Shown: positions 35,901-43,240 of the stretch, piece after piece
Numbering within the stretch: position 1 is the first letter of the stretch
Layout of the letters: each line of letters opens with the position of its first letter
DNA from: Poriferisodalis sp965116245
Lineage (GTDB): Bacteria > Actinomycetota > Acidimicrobiia > Acidimicrobiales > Poriferisodalaceae
Length of the DNA: 64,000 bases
Assembly (NCBI GenBank): GCA_965116245.1
Contig: OZ220497.1
Span: 1,426,001 to 1,490,000, forward strand
Direction: 5' to 3'
Position numbers and translations under genes: made by a program
The notes under the pieces: generated by a model
Database searches by the model: none
Told to the model about the DNA's origin: nothing
The model's input: only the letters and a program-made list of their open reading frames with translations

Positions 35901-37043
35901 CTATGTCGTGGAAGGAGTCACGGTGGCTTGCGAGAGCGCAGCATCCGACCATGGCACTTCACAAGCCTGATCCAGATCTATCTCGGCATGAACGACCGAG
36001 TTCTGGTGAGGTCCAGCGCACCACGACGGCATCACCATCGAATACAGGCCCGAGCCACCGGCTTGAAACACAACTATCCGGCGGGGGTCGGTCAAGATCG
36101 GGATTGGCTCGTCGGGTTGGCCGTCGCGGTCGCGGAAAAAGGCCGAACCCACATGGGCGAGAGTGGCTGCCGTATTGGTAGCTCGAGCAGCCAGTTCGGC
36201 TTGAATGTCCTCACGCGACAGACCCGCGCGGGCCAGCACTGTGGCGTGGTCAGGATTCAAAATCACCGTGACTGCGCCGTGTCGCAAATGCGCATTGTTG
36301 CTGCCCGGGTTCGCCATCACGGATGCGATCACGTTCAGTAGGAGGCTGGCGGAATCAGGATCGTCAGCATCGCCCGTGAAGATGGTGGAATGCGGTGCCT
36401 CGGCACCGACAACGATCGCTGCACTCTGCTCGGTCTCGTAGCCGTAGGAGGCATGTAGCGGTTCGAAGGGACTGTTCTCGCTGTCTTCCGCAGTGCAGTA
36501 GGTGAACTTGCCGGGATGGCCGTGCAAAGCCATGTCCGATACGCCAGGCCGAGCGCCACCAATGTTCATCATGGCCAACCTCAGGGCGCGGCCAATACAG
36601 GCATTGGCGCGATGACCTGGGCCGAGCGCCCCGAAACCCGAAGACACACCACCGCACTGGTGCCGCGCCGGGCCGCACACCACGATGAGCGGTGCAGTGC
36701 AGTGGGTGGTGCTCTGCATCTCGGTGAGGTCGAACTCGGGTTTGCACACAGCCCGTACCGCAGCCACGACCACGGGCATGTGGTCGGTCAGGCAGCCAGC
36801 CATCACCGCCGCGGTAGCGACTTTCTCGATAGTTGCTGCACCGTGGGCTGGTCCCATTACGCCCAGCTCAATCTCTGGGTCTAGGCCGCTGGCTAACACC
36901 ATCATGGCTACCCGTTCCGGGGTAGGAATGACGACCGGCAAGCCGTCAGTCAGACCGAGCGAATGCAGCAATTCAAGCGCGTCAGACTCGCTGCGCGCCT
37001 GCAACAGAGTCGCGGGCAACCCAGTCTCGGGCAATAGGGTCAC
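35901..37043 (-). CDS. Cys-rich conserved protein paired with the UGSC selenoprotein
   Basis: 380 residues of a family I associate with UGSC/CGSC proteins but cannot assign a reaction. Visible features are the N-terminal LGLTDGLPVVIPTPERV, a glycine/Cys-rich centre with Cys84, Cys100, Cys115, Cys123 and Cys130 (THCTAPLIVVCGPARHQC), GALGPGHRANACIGRALRL, and a late FQAGGSGLYSMVMPSWCAGP motif. The GTG start at 37043 is 7 bp after the UGSC stop, pointing to a functional pair. The conserved cysteines could serve as redox partners or metal ligands. Confidence 0.7.
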   Translation of the reverse strand: MTLLPETGLPATLLQARSESDALELLHSLGLTDGLPVVIPTPERVAMMVLASGLDPEIELGVMGPAHGAATIEKVATAAVMAGCLTDHMPVVVAAVRAVCKPEFDLTEMQSTTHCTAPLIVVCGPARHQCGGVSSGFGALGPGHRANACIGRALRLAMMNIGGARPGVSDMALHGHPGKFTYCTAEDSENSPFEPLHASYGYETEQSAAIVVGAEAPHSTIFTGDADDPDSASLLLNVIASVMANPGSNNAHLRHGAVTVILNPDHATVLARAGLSREDIQAELAARATNTAATLAHVGSAFFRDRDGQPDEPIPILTDPRRIVVFQAGGSGLYSMVMPSWCAGPHQNSVVHAEIDLDQACEVPWSDAALSQATVTPSTT

Positions 37044-37050
37044 GGGCCGA

Positions 37051-37602
37051 TCAGTTTGAAGCTGTGCCGGTAGTGCTGCCGGTCAGGATCACAATGATCT
37101 TAGGTGCGATGTCGTTCGCGACGCTCGCCATTTTTTCCTCGCCGCTGCCAGCCACCGGATGTGGTAAGCGGACGCGAGGAATGTTTGACATGCCCGTGGC
37201 AGTTGCTACGAATTCGCCCTGTGGCCAGAATGCATCGGTCACGAGCGCGACCGACGCAATGCCATGGCGGGCGGTGGTGATGCTGTCACGCACGGTGCCA
37301 GAGGTGCAGCTACCTCAATGCCCGTACGCAGCGATCACTGCGCCACATTCGGAGCGGATGTCAGCGAGCGTTGACTCACTGATAACCGATGAAGCGTCGC
37401 CCTTGTCGTAGCGGCTAAAGGACACGGCCGCGAGTCGTTCGGCCAGCGCCCTTTCGACATGGTCCAAGAAGCGGACGCTGTCGGGGAAGCCGTTCGCTAC
37501 CAGTCCAATCGTGATCGGCTCGTCAAGTCGCGTGTGCAGCGTGTACGGAGTCGGCGCAGCCTTGGTTTCGCCTCGCGGATCGTGAAAGGTGATGGTGCTC
37601 AT
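37051..37602 (-). CDS. UGSC-motif selenoprotein, Sec at residue 96
   Basis: Read through the in-frame TGA (37317-37315 on the minus strand) this is one 183-residue protein. The first part runs MSTITFHDPRGETK to GAVIAAYGH; the second continues U-G-S-C-TSGTVRDSITTARHG and ends IVILTGSTTGTASN. The motif U96-G-S-C99 is exactly that of the UGSC family known from marine selenoproteomes, with CGSC in Cys homologues. The sequence on both sides continues in the same frame with no gap. The ATG at 37602 has GGGTGG upstream. The family has no established reaction. Position in the operon is after the nitrile hydratase accessory gene and immediately before its Cys-rich partner. Standard gene calling would yield a 95-residue protein and possibly a separate 80-residue one. 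Confidence 0.88.
37282..37310 (-). promoter_or_regulatory. Candidate SECIS hairpin of the UGSC gene
   Basis: Downstream of the UGA in the mRNA, GCTG pairs with CAGC (four pairs) and, after a one-sided bulge CGTGA, CAC pairs with GTG, closing a ten-base loop CTCTGGCACC. The loop starts about 12 nt after the UGA and holds two Gs. It is weaker than the 11-kb hairpin; other foldings are possible. Confidence 0.4.
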
Positions 37603-37681
37603 CCACCCAGTCTGACACTCTCGCCGCTAACGCGCTGCTCGCTGACCGGCGGGTCCCGTCGGTTGTGTGCCGGGGGCCCGC

Positions 37682-38077
37682 TCAATGGTCGTGGCCGTCT
37701 GGTCGAGCCGCGTATAGCGCTGCTTGGGCGAGAAGTGCCTGTGGCGTGGTTAGGCCGTTGTCAACAACACTGTGCTCCAACGCGGTGAGCCAGTGCTGGT
37801 AATAGTCCCAGGGCTCGGATGCTTCACTGGGCGAGCCGAGCGGCTCTGCGGTGACCAGTGTCGTCATCTTGGACGGTGTATCGGTCTCAATCTGCTGTTC
37901 CGCCTGGGCTATTGATTTGACGAGGTGCTCGCGGAACTCGTCCCAAGTGAACTTGCCGCCTTCAACTAAATCGGCCGCCAGGCCAAACGCGCGCGCTTGC
38001 CACGGCTCAGAGAAGACGAGTTCGCCGTTGTCGCGTGGAGGAGCAGCCTTAGTGCCCTCAAGTGCGTCAATGCTCAC
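37682..38077 (-). CDS. Nitrile hydratase accessory protein
   Basis: 131 residues with the features of nitrile hydratase accessory/activator proteins (related to the beta-subunit N-terminal region): LVFSEPWQARAFGLAADLVE, FTWDEFREHLVKSIAQAE and the WDYYQHWLTALEHSVVDNGL helix pair. Such proteins help load cobalt into the alpha subunit by subunit exchange. It starts at GTG 38077, 79 bp after the alpha gene, and is followed by the UGSC gene. Confidence 0.85.
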   Translation of the reverse strand: MSIDALEGTKAAPPRDNGELVFSEPWQARAFGLAADLVEGGKFTWDEFREHLVKSIAQAEQQIETDTPSKMTTLVTAEPLGSPSEASEPWDYYQHWLTALEHSVVDNGLTTPQALLAQAALYAARPDGHDH

Positions 38078-38156
38078 GATCGGCGCCTCGCTGTTGCTGT
38101 AACACAGCGCTATCCCGCTTCATCACTGGCTCGGCTTCATCACTGTCTCATCGTGG

Positions 38157-38801
38157 TCACTGGCGCATCGTTGCTTCGTCGGCGATGCTGGCTCGGGCTA
38201 CGCCGATCATTGAATCTCGCGTTACGAGTTCCGCTAAGCGTTCGGCAGACCAGCCCTGCGTTGCTGCGGGCCGCTCGGGCAGCACCAAGAACCGGGTCTC
38301 GGAGCTGGAATCCCAGACGCGCACTTCGATGCCTGCGTCTAGTTCTAAACCCATTTCGGCTAGTACGGCCCGAGGCTCGCGCACTACGCGGGCTCGATAC
38401 TCCGGGCTCTTGTACCAGTTAGGCGGTAGGCCCAGCAGCGCCCATGGGTAGCAGGAGCACAGAGTGCATACGACAACATTGTGGACATCGGGCGTGTTGG
38501 CCTTTACCTCAATGTGCTCCACCTCAGCGCCCCGAATGTCCATCTCGGCTAGAACCGCATCGGCATCGTTCAACAATCGGTCACGCAGGTCGGCATCTGT
38601 CCATGCTCGAGCTACTAGGCCCGCGCCGATCATGGGCCCAATGTCGTGCTCGTATCGCTGGATAGTTGCGTCAATGCGTGCGGGATCCGCGAGACCTTTG
38701 GCGACCAGCAGGTCTTCTAGGGCTGCTACTCGGATCTCCGGAGATGAGGCGTCGTGGTTGTCTCGCGGCGCGGCTTGCTGATTGGTGCGGACATCATGCA
38801 C
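38157..38801 (-). CDS. Nitrile hydratase alpha subunit, cobalt type
   Basis: 214 residues. The metal claw is V111-C-T-L-C-S-C117; Thr between the first Cys and Leu (VCTLCSC) is the cobalt-type signature, Ser being iron-type. CYPWALLGLPPNWYKSPEYR and the VRVWDSSSETRFLVLPERP strand are well conserved. Hydrates nitriles to amides together with the beta subunit; the claw cysteines become oxidised after translation. The gene follows beta by 35 bp, and the order beta-alpha-accessory is that of cobalt enzymes. A thiocyanate hydrolase relative is less likely. Confidence 0.93.
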   Translation of the reverse strand: MHDVRTNQQAAPRDNHDASSPEIRVAALEDLLVAKGLADPARIDATIQRYEHDIGPMIGAGLVARAWTDADLRDRLLNDADAVLAEMDIRGAEVEHIEVKANTPDVHNVVVCTLCSCYPWALLGLPPNWYKSPEYRARVVREPRAVLAEMGLELDAGIEVRVWDSSSETRFLVLPERPAATQGWSAERLAELVTRDSMIGVARASIADEATMRQ

Positions 38802-38836
38802 TAGATGCTCCTAGACGAGTCAATAGTCGCTTACGC

Positions 38837-39619
38837 TCAAGGCCTTGGCCTGCTTTGAAGGTCCTTAGGCGGCGTTGGGTGGCTCAGATAGCACTCGTAG
38901 AGGTCGACATGCACCGTTGCATTTGGTTCGGCCCCCTCACCCCAGAGAGTCGTGGCGTCGTAGCCCACGCAGTACACGTGTTGCGCTCGCTCGCCTAAGT
39001 CGTGCGCCGTGCTGTCGGGCAGCACCTCAGCCGGATGAAGTTTGGTGATAGTCCCGAGCTTGCCAACCACGTAGCCCGGTATTCGTGTATGGCCCCGCTG
39101 GGCCGGTGCCAGCGCCACAACGCGGTCGCCGACACTGAAGCGAGGCGCGTCTGACAGTTCGCGCCGGACAGTGCGCGTGGCATTACGCCCGACTTTGCCT
39201 CGATGAGCGTCAATGTGCGGTGTTGAGGTGGGTCGGTCTGGGGGCAACGACTCGGGACTTCGGACGGCTACCGAGCTCGCGCGCTGAACGGGGGAAGCTT
39301 GCGCCGCTTGGTTTGGCGTCAACTGGGCCAGCCGAGCCACTGAATCGTTCATTTCCTGCGCGCTGATCACGTTCGTTTCAACAAGCAGAGTCTCGAAGCC
39401 AGCCAGCCAACGGCCGTAGTAGCCGTTGTTGAAGTAATCGGCGGCGTCCAGACGTTCTAGGGCGTAGCGAAACTGTCCTGGCCGCGAAGCAGCAGATTCG
39501 GCTACAGGTCCGAGCAGGCTGAAGACTCGTCGTTCCCAATCGGCATGGAACGGCGGCTCGTTCAATTCGTATGGCACTGGTCCGTAGCCGCGGACCCCGC
39601 CAAGGTCGTGGACACCCAT
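38837..39619 (-). CDS. Nitrile hydratase beta subunit
   Basis: 260 residues. N-terminus MGVHDLGGVRGYGPV is classical, followed by FHADWERRVFSLLGPV and NNGYYGRWLAGFETLLVE; the C-terminal SH3-like barrel has FSVGDRVVALAPAQRGHTR, PGYVVGKLGTI and HVYCVGYDATTLWGE. Pairs with the alpha subunit at the active-site interface. First gene of the operon; ATG at 39619. The promoter should lie between it and the divergent HAD gene, a region filled with GTGCCTGAAG-type repeats. Confidence 0.93.
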   Translation of the reverse strand: MGVHDLGGVRGYGPVPYELNEPPFHADWERRVFSLLGPVAESAASRPGQFRYALERLDAADYFNNGYYGRWLAGFETLLVETNVISAQEMNDSVARLAQLTPNQAAQASPVQRASSVAVRSPESLPPDRPTSTPHIDAHRGKVGRNATRTVRRELSDAPRFSVGDRVVALAPAQRGHTRIPGYVVGKLGTITKLHPAEVLPDSTAHDLGERAQHVYCVGYDATTLWGEGAEPNATVHVDLYECYLSHPTPPKDLQSRPRP

Positions 39620-39684
39620 ATGGCTCTAAGTCCAGCATGGCAGATGAACCAATTCGATGTTTGCCAAGAGCAGTTGTTAGCTTG

Positions 39685-39830
39685 CCAGGGTGCCTGAAGA
39701 CACGGTGCCTGTAGCCACGGTGCCTGAAGCGAGGACGGCAAAAGCCGGTACTCCTGAGGCCGCGATGTCCGAAACTGCAGTGCCCGAAGCTGTAGTGCCC
39801 GAAGTATCGGCGCCTGAGTTTGTGCTGGCC
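39685..39830. repeat. Imperfect GTGCCTGAAG-type repeats spanning a gene start
   Basis: GGTGCCTGAAGACAC, GGTGCCTGTAGCCAC and GGTGCCTGAAGCGAG follow each other, then diverged copies (AGTGCCCGAAGCTGT, AGTGCCCGAAGTATC, GCGCCTGAG) continue past the chosen ATG at 39765 into the coding region, where they encode VPEAVVPEV. The array occupies the space between divergent genes. Confidence 0.8.
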
Positions 39831-40463
39831 GTAGACCTCGACGGCGTGTGTGCGCAGCACACTGAGGCGTTTCGCCGGGTCGTAGCACGTGAACGAAACG
39901 TCAGCGAGGACTCCCTGCCGCTTGTGCGCAATTGGAAGTTTGAGGAGTGGGGATTCAGCGTGGGCGATTTTGAAGAACTGCACCGCATTGCCGTGCTGGA
40001 CTACCGCATGTTCCGCGATGTTGAGCCGATGCCAGGCTGCGCAGAGGCGCTGTGGCGCCTGTCTGACGCTGGAGTGTGGATCCGAATAGTGACGCACCGG
40101 CTCTACACCAGTTGGGGACACCGGGTGACAGTCAGCGATACCGTGGACTGGCTGGATCGTTACCGCATTCCCTACCGGGACATCTGCTTTTTGGCCGACA
40201 AGTCGATAGTGAACGCTGACGCACACATTGAGGATGCGCCGCACAACATCGTCGCAATTCGAGCCGCGGGTGGCACGGCGATCGTGTTTGATCAGCCCTA
40301 CAACGCACACCTAGATGCGCCTCGAGCCCATGACTGGGTTGAAGCTGAAGAGATGATTGTGCGATTGATGGCCGCCTCGGGCAGCGCGGTTGCGCGACCG
40401 CTGCCGGGCATCGACGCTGGTTCGGATCGCCTTGCGCGACGAACCTCTGACAGCGTGCTTTGA
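39765..40463 (+). CDS. HAD-superfamily 5'-nucleotidase-like hydrolase (NT5C type)
   Basis: 232 residues. HAD motif I DLDGVC, motif II VTHRL, motif III Lys (FLADKSIVNADAHIEDAPHN) and FDQPYN at the end match 5'(3')-deoxyribonucleotidases. A cap segment (NWKFEEWGFSVGDFEELHRI) follows motif I. It would dephosphorylate a nucleotide or other small phosphate ester. ATG at 39765 is chosen for its GAGG box; a GTG at 39690 is in frame but has no site and would add only repeat-encoded VPE/TPE residues. It overlaps the NUDIX gene at TTGA. Confidence 0.82.
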   Translation: MSETAVPEAVVPEVSAPEFVLAVDLDGVCAQHTEAFRRVVARERNVSEDSLPLVRNWKFEEWGFSVGDFEELHRIAVLDYRMFRDVEPMPGCAEALWRLSDAGVWIRIVTHRLYTSWGHRVTVSDTVDWLDRYRIPYRDICFLADKSIVNADAHIEDAPHNIVAIRAAGGTAIVFDQPYNAHLDAPRAHDWVEAEEMIVRLMAASGSAVARPLPGIDAGSDRLARRTSDSVL

Positions 40464-41362
40464 AGCGTGTGAACGACGAAGCTGGATCGCCACTGGCACT
40501 CGACGCGGCCACCGTCGTAGTCGTGCGCGATGCCAACGCGGCGTCAACACCCCAACCCGCAGGGGCAACACCACAGCACGGTTTCGATCATGCAGCCAGC
40601 GCTGTTAGTCATGCACCGGGCGGTGGCGTAACTGGCAATGCCGAGCTTGGCGCTGCTGGCGATGCTGATGTGAACGACGGTGCAGAGAACCTTGAAGTGC
40701 TCATGCTTCGGCGCAACTCGCGCGGGTTCTTCGGTGGCATGTGGGTCTTTCCGGGCGGTCGGGTGGACCCACCTGACCGCGACACACCCGGCGATGTGGT
40801 CGGTTTCTGCGACCCGAGGACGGACGATCCGCAGTCTGGTGACGTGCGAGGGTTTCGCACAGCGGCGGTGCGAGAGGCACACGAGGAAGCGGGCATCGCA
40901 CTAGAAGTTGACATGCTGCGCCACTTTGCGCACTGGATGCCGCCAGCCATTCGCGCCAAGCGCTTCTCTACGCATTTCTTTATCTGTGAAGCGCCAGCCA
41001 ACTTGGGCCCAGTGCGCGTTGATGGCAGCGAGATTCTTGACTACGCCTGGGTGACTCCCGCTACCGCGCTCCAACGCCGAGCCGCTGGCGAGATTGAGTT
41101 CGTCACTCCGACGTTCGTGACCCTTACTTGGCTGTCCGCCTTCCAATCCTGCGCCGATGTGCTCGCCTCGGTGAACGGTCACACGTGCTTTCACACCCAA
41201 CTCATTGCGGCCCCTGAACCTGACCCTGGCAACGTCGCTGTATACGTTGGTGATGCCGCCTTTCCCAACGGAGACTTAGATGCTGCCGGTCCGCGTCGTC
41301 GTTGTGTCATGGTGCGCTCAGGTTGGCGCTGGGAAGAGCACGATGGCGACGAGCCCGTCTGA
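40460..41362 (+). CDS. NUDIX hydrolase (NUDT19-like)
   Basis: 300 residues. The core reads RNSRGFFGGMWVFPGGRVDP, and the catalytic helix RTAAVREAHEEAGI (REAHEEAG) is complete. A spacer between GGRVD and the helix is typical for NUDT19/coenzyme-A-type members. The N-terminal 30-75 segment is a low-complexity insert of Ala/Gly. It hydrolyses a nucleoside diphosphate linked to another moiety. TTG at 40460 overlaps the HAD stop; GTG at 40469 is an alternative. Confidence 0.85.
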   Translation: MKRVNDEAGSPLALDAATVVVVRDANAASTPQPAGATPQHGFDHAASAVSHAPGGGVTGNAELGAAGDADVNDGAENLEVLMLRRNSRGFFGGMWVFPGGRVDPPDRDTPGDVVGFCDPRTDDPQSGDVRGFRTAAVREAHEEAGIALEVDMLRHFAHWMPPAIRAKRFSTHFFICEAPANLGPVRVDGSEILDYAWVTPATALQRRAAGEIEFVTPTFVTLTWLSAFQSCADVLASVNGHTCFHTQLIAAPEPDPGNVAVYVGDAAFPNGDLDAAGPRRRCVMVRSGWRWEEHDGDEPV

Positions 41363-41373
41363 GCTTGCCTAAG

Positions 41374-41409
41374 GCTGAGGGGTCTGGCTATCGCTGAGGG
41401 GTCTGGCTA
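41374..41409. repeat. Two copies of a 17-bp sequence between convergent genes
   Basis: GCTGAGGGGTCTGGCTA occurs at 41374-41390 and 41393-41409, two bases apart. The second copy supplies the stop codon of the convergent gene on the minus strand. Confidence 0.85.
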
Positions 41410-42675
41410 ACTGGGACGTCTGCGGAACCGATCGAAGCGTCGCTTAGGTTCTTCGGGCGGCTCTGGCAAGGGTGGCCAAGCGTCGCACAGAGTTCGCTGG
41501 CCGACGCGGCGTACCTCATCAAGCTCATCTCGGCTGTACGGCGTGGGCCGCGGGTCAAGCGCTCTGTAGCGAGCCTCGGCGCTAGCAAAGTTCTCCGCGG
41601 TGAGAAGGTCGTCCAGCAAAGTGCATGGCTCCCAGTCGGCGCGAGGTCCGAGGTAGAGGTAGCCATCCGCCACGTCGCGTAGTCGAAGCGACGTATCGAC
41701 ACCATCCAACGAGCCCTGTACCTGAGTCATCGCCACGCTGCCCAGAGTTGAGGCCGCCAAGTCCAACCCGAAACGGATGTCGGTGCCGCCGCGTCCCTCC
41801 GGCGAGCGTGAAATCAACTCCTCCACTCGCTGGGTGGTAGCTGTGTCGGCCAGGGCGCCGTGAAACACAACTCGCCGACAGCCGTCACCCATCCAGCGCC
41901 ACAGCAGATTGCCCACCGACGATGTCGCCACGCCGCCAACCCACTCCACTAGTCGTGTCGTGGTGGCGCTGACGTTCAAATACACGAGCGCCCGCTCCCC
42001 CTTGCGCAACACCTCGGTGGTGAGCACATTGGCGGCGTGAAAGGCCGAGATGTCTCGGTAGTGCCCCCCGAGCGACCAGTTCCTTAAGCCGAGTTCCGCT
42101 GCCGAGCGACCTTCCAACAGGCCAGGGTCTTCTACGTAGGTGGGCAGGCCGACTGCGATTACGCGCAATGGGCGCCGGTCACTGGCTCGACGAGCCTCAG
42201 CCAGATTGTGCTTCCAGACGGCGTAGAGCACGTCGGTGTATTCCTGATAGCCGAATCCGGCGCCGAGAAGGTCTACGAAGAGGTCGGCGCAAGCGCGGTC
42301 GTCCCATGCGGGTGCGCTGAGTAGGGCATCAAGTTCTGTCTGGCGTCGCGAGTTCGTGAATTCCCATGCGAAGTTCTCAACGCCATTGTCGGCAAGTTCG
42401 CTCAATGCACTCGCCAGAAAGCGAAGATGTTGGCGAACTCCGGTCTGGTCGCCGAGCAGCACGATTTGGTGGCGGCCACACAAGTCGCCGAGGTACTCGG
42501 CAGGTGAACCGAGCGCGGATGGGGTCCGTTCGTCGTCTTGGGGCTGTTCGTCGTCAGCGGGGGAGTCGGCAGAGGAGTCGGTAGGAGAATCGGGTGGCAC
42601 TACCCGTAAGTCTGCCCGCTGGCACCCAGCCTGCCGACGCCCCAAACAGCAGGTACCCAAACCGCAGGTACCCAC
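41407..42675 (-). CDS. ChaN/EreA-like fold protein of unknown function, paralogue 1
   Basis: 422 residues. A Rossmann-like alpha/beta arrangement (IVLLGDQTGVRQHLRFLASA, FAWEFTNSRRQTELDALLS, RVIAVGLPTY, ERALVYLNVSATTTRLV, RRVVFHGALADTATTQRVEE) recalls ChaN/EreA/TraB-type proteins, but no exact assignment is possible. It shares layout with the protein at 46555-47733, for example YQEYTDVLYAVWKHN against YREYLGLLNTVWEIN. The GTG at 42675 is the longest option; the first 25 residues derive from a duplicated GGTACCTGC unit and may be untranslated, with GTG 42600 an alternative. The C-terminus is basic (RRFDRFRRRPS). Confidence 0.55.
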   Translation of the reverse strand: MGTCGLGTCCLGRRQAGCQRADLRVVPPDSPTDSSADSPADDEQPQDDERTPSALGSPAEYLGDLCGRHQIVLLGDQTGVRQHLRFLASALSELADNGVENFAWEFTNSRRQTELDALLSAPAWDDRACADLFVDLLGAGFGYQEYTDVLYAVWKHNLAEARRASDRRPLRVIAVGLPTYVEDPGLLEGRSAAELGLRNWSLGGHYRDISAFHAANVLTTEVLRKGERALVYLNVSATTTRLVEWVGGVATSSVGNLLWRWMGDGCRRVVFHGALADTATTQRVEELISRSPEGRGGTDIRFGLDLAASTLGSVAMTQVQGSLDGVDTSLRLRDVADGYLYLGPRADWEPCTLLDDLLTAENFASAEARYRALDPRPTPYSRDELDEVRRVGQRTLCDAWPPLPEPPEEPKRRFDRFRRRPS

Positions 42676-42714
42676 AAACAGCAGGTCATAGTGTCGGCGC
42701 GTCTGCCGACTGCA

Positions 42715-43240
42715 TTGTGTCCCACCCCCCTACGTGCGGTTGTCCCCATGTTGAAGGACGAGCCCGACGGTAGCAGCCGAGTCAAACGAGTCAGACACAT
42801 GACCGGCACGGCCTGCACCCCGCCATCGACAGCGCTTTTTGTGTCACACCGTCTTCGTACGAGTGTACTTATGTTGAAGGGCGAGCTGGACAGAACAAGC
42901 CGCGTCAACCGAGCGATTAAAGCGGCCGCCGCGGCCCGTGCTCCACGGCTGGTGGCAAGTTTGTGTAGCACCCCTTTCGTACGGTTGCCGTCATGTTGAG
43001 CAAAGAGGCCAACAACGTCAGCCGAGTCAACAGAGCGATTAAAGCGGCCGCCGCCGCTGCCTCAAGCCCGATGGCGCCTTTTGTGTCACACCGTCTTTCT
43101 ACGGTTGTGCCTATGTTGAAGGGCGCGCTGGACAGAACAAGCCGCGTCAACCGAACGATTAGAGCAGTCGCCGCCCGTGCCCCACGCATGGCAGCTCGTT
43201 TCTGTCACACCGTCTTCGTACGGTTGTTGTCATGTTGAAG
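42715..43240 (+). repeat. Five tandem ~120-bp repeats of the leader and start region of the DUF222/HNH gene
   Basis: Each unit contains TTGTGTCACACCGTCTTCGT (variants), then ACGGTTG, then ATGTTGAAGG, then a stretch encoding SRVNRAIKAAAA. ATG positions are 42748, 42871, 42993, 43113 and 43232, periods 123, 122, 120 and 119. The fifth ATG starts the HNH nuclease. Unit 2 encodes a small frame that ends in TGA overlapping the next ATG; units 3 and 4 form one 81-codon frame ending the same way at the fifth. TGTGTCACAC is self-complementary in part, so it could be an operator. Confidence 0.85.

Noticed and set aside
42715..43240. Regular repeats that might be read as a CRISPR array
   Set aside because: Units are about 120 bp, contiguous and imperfect, include start codons, and have no unique spacers; no cas genes are present.
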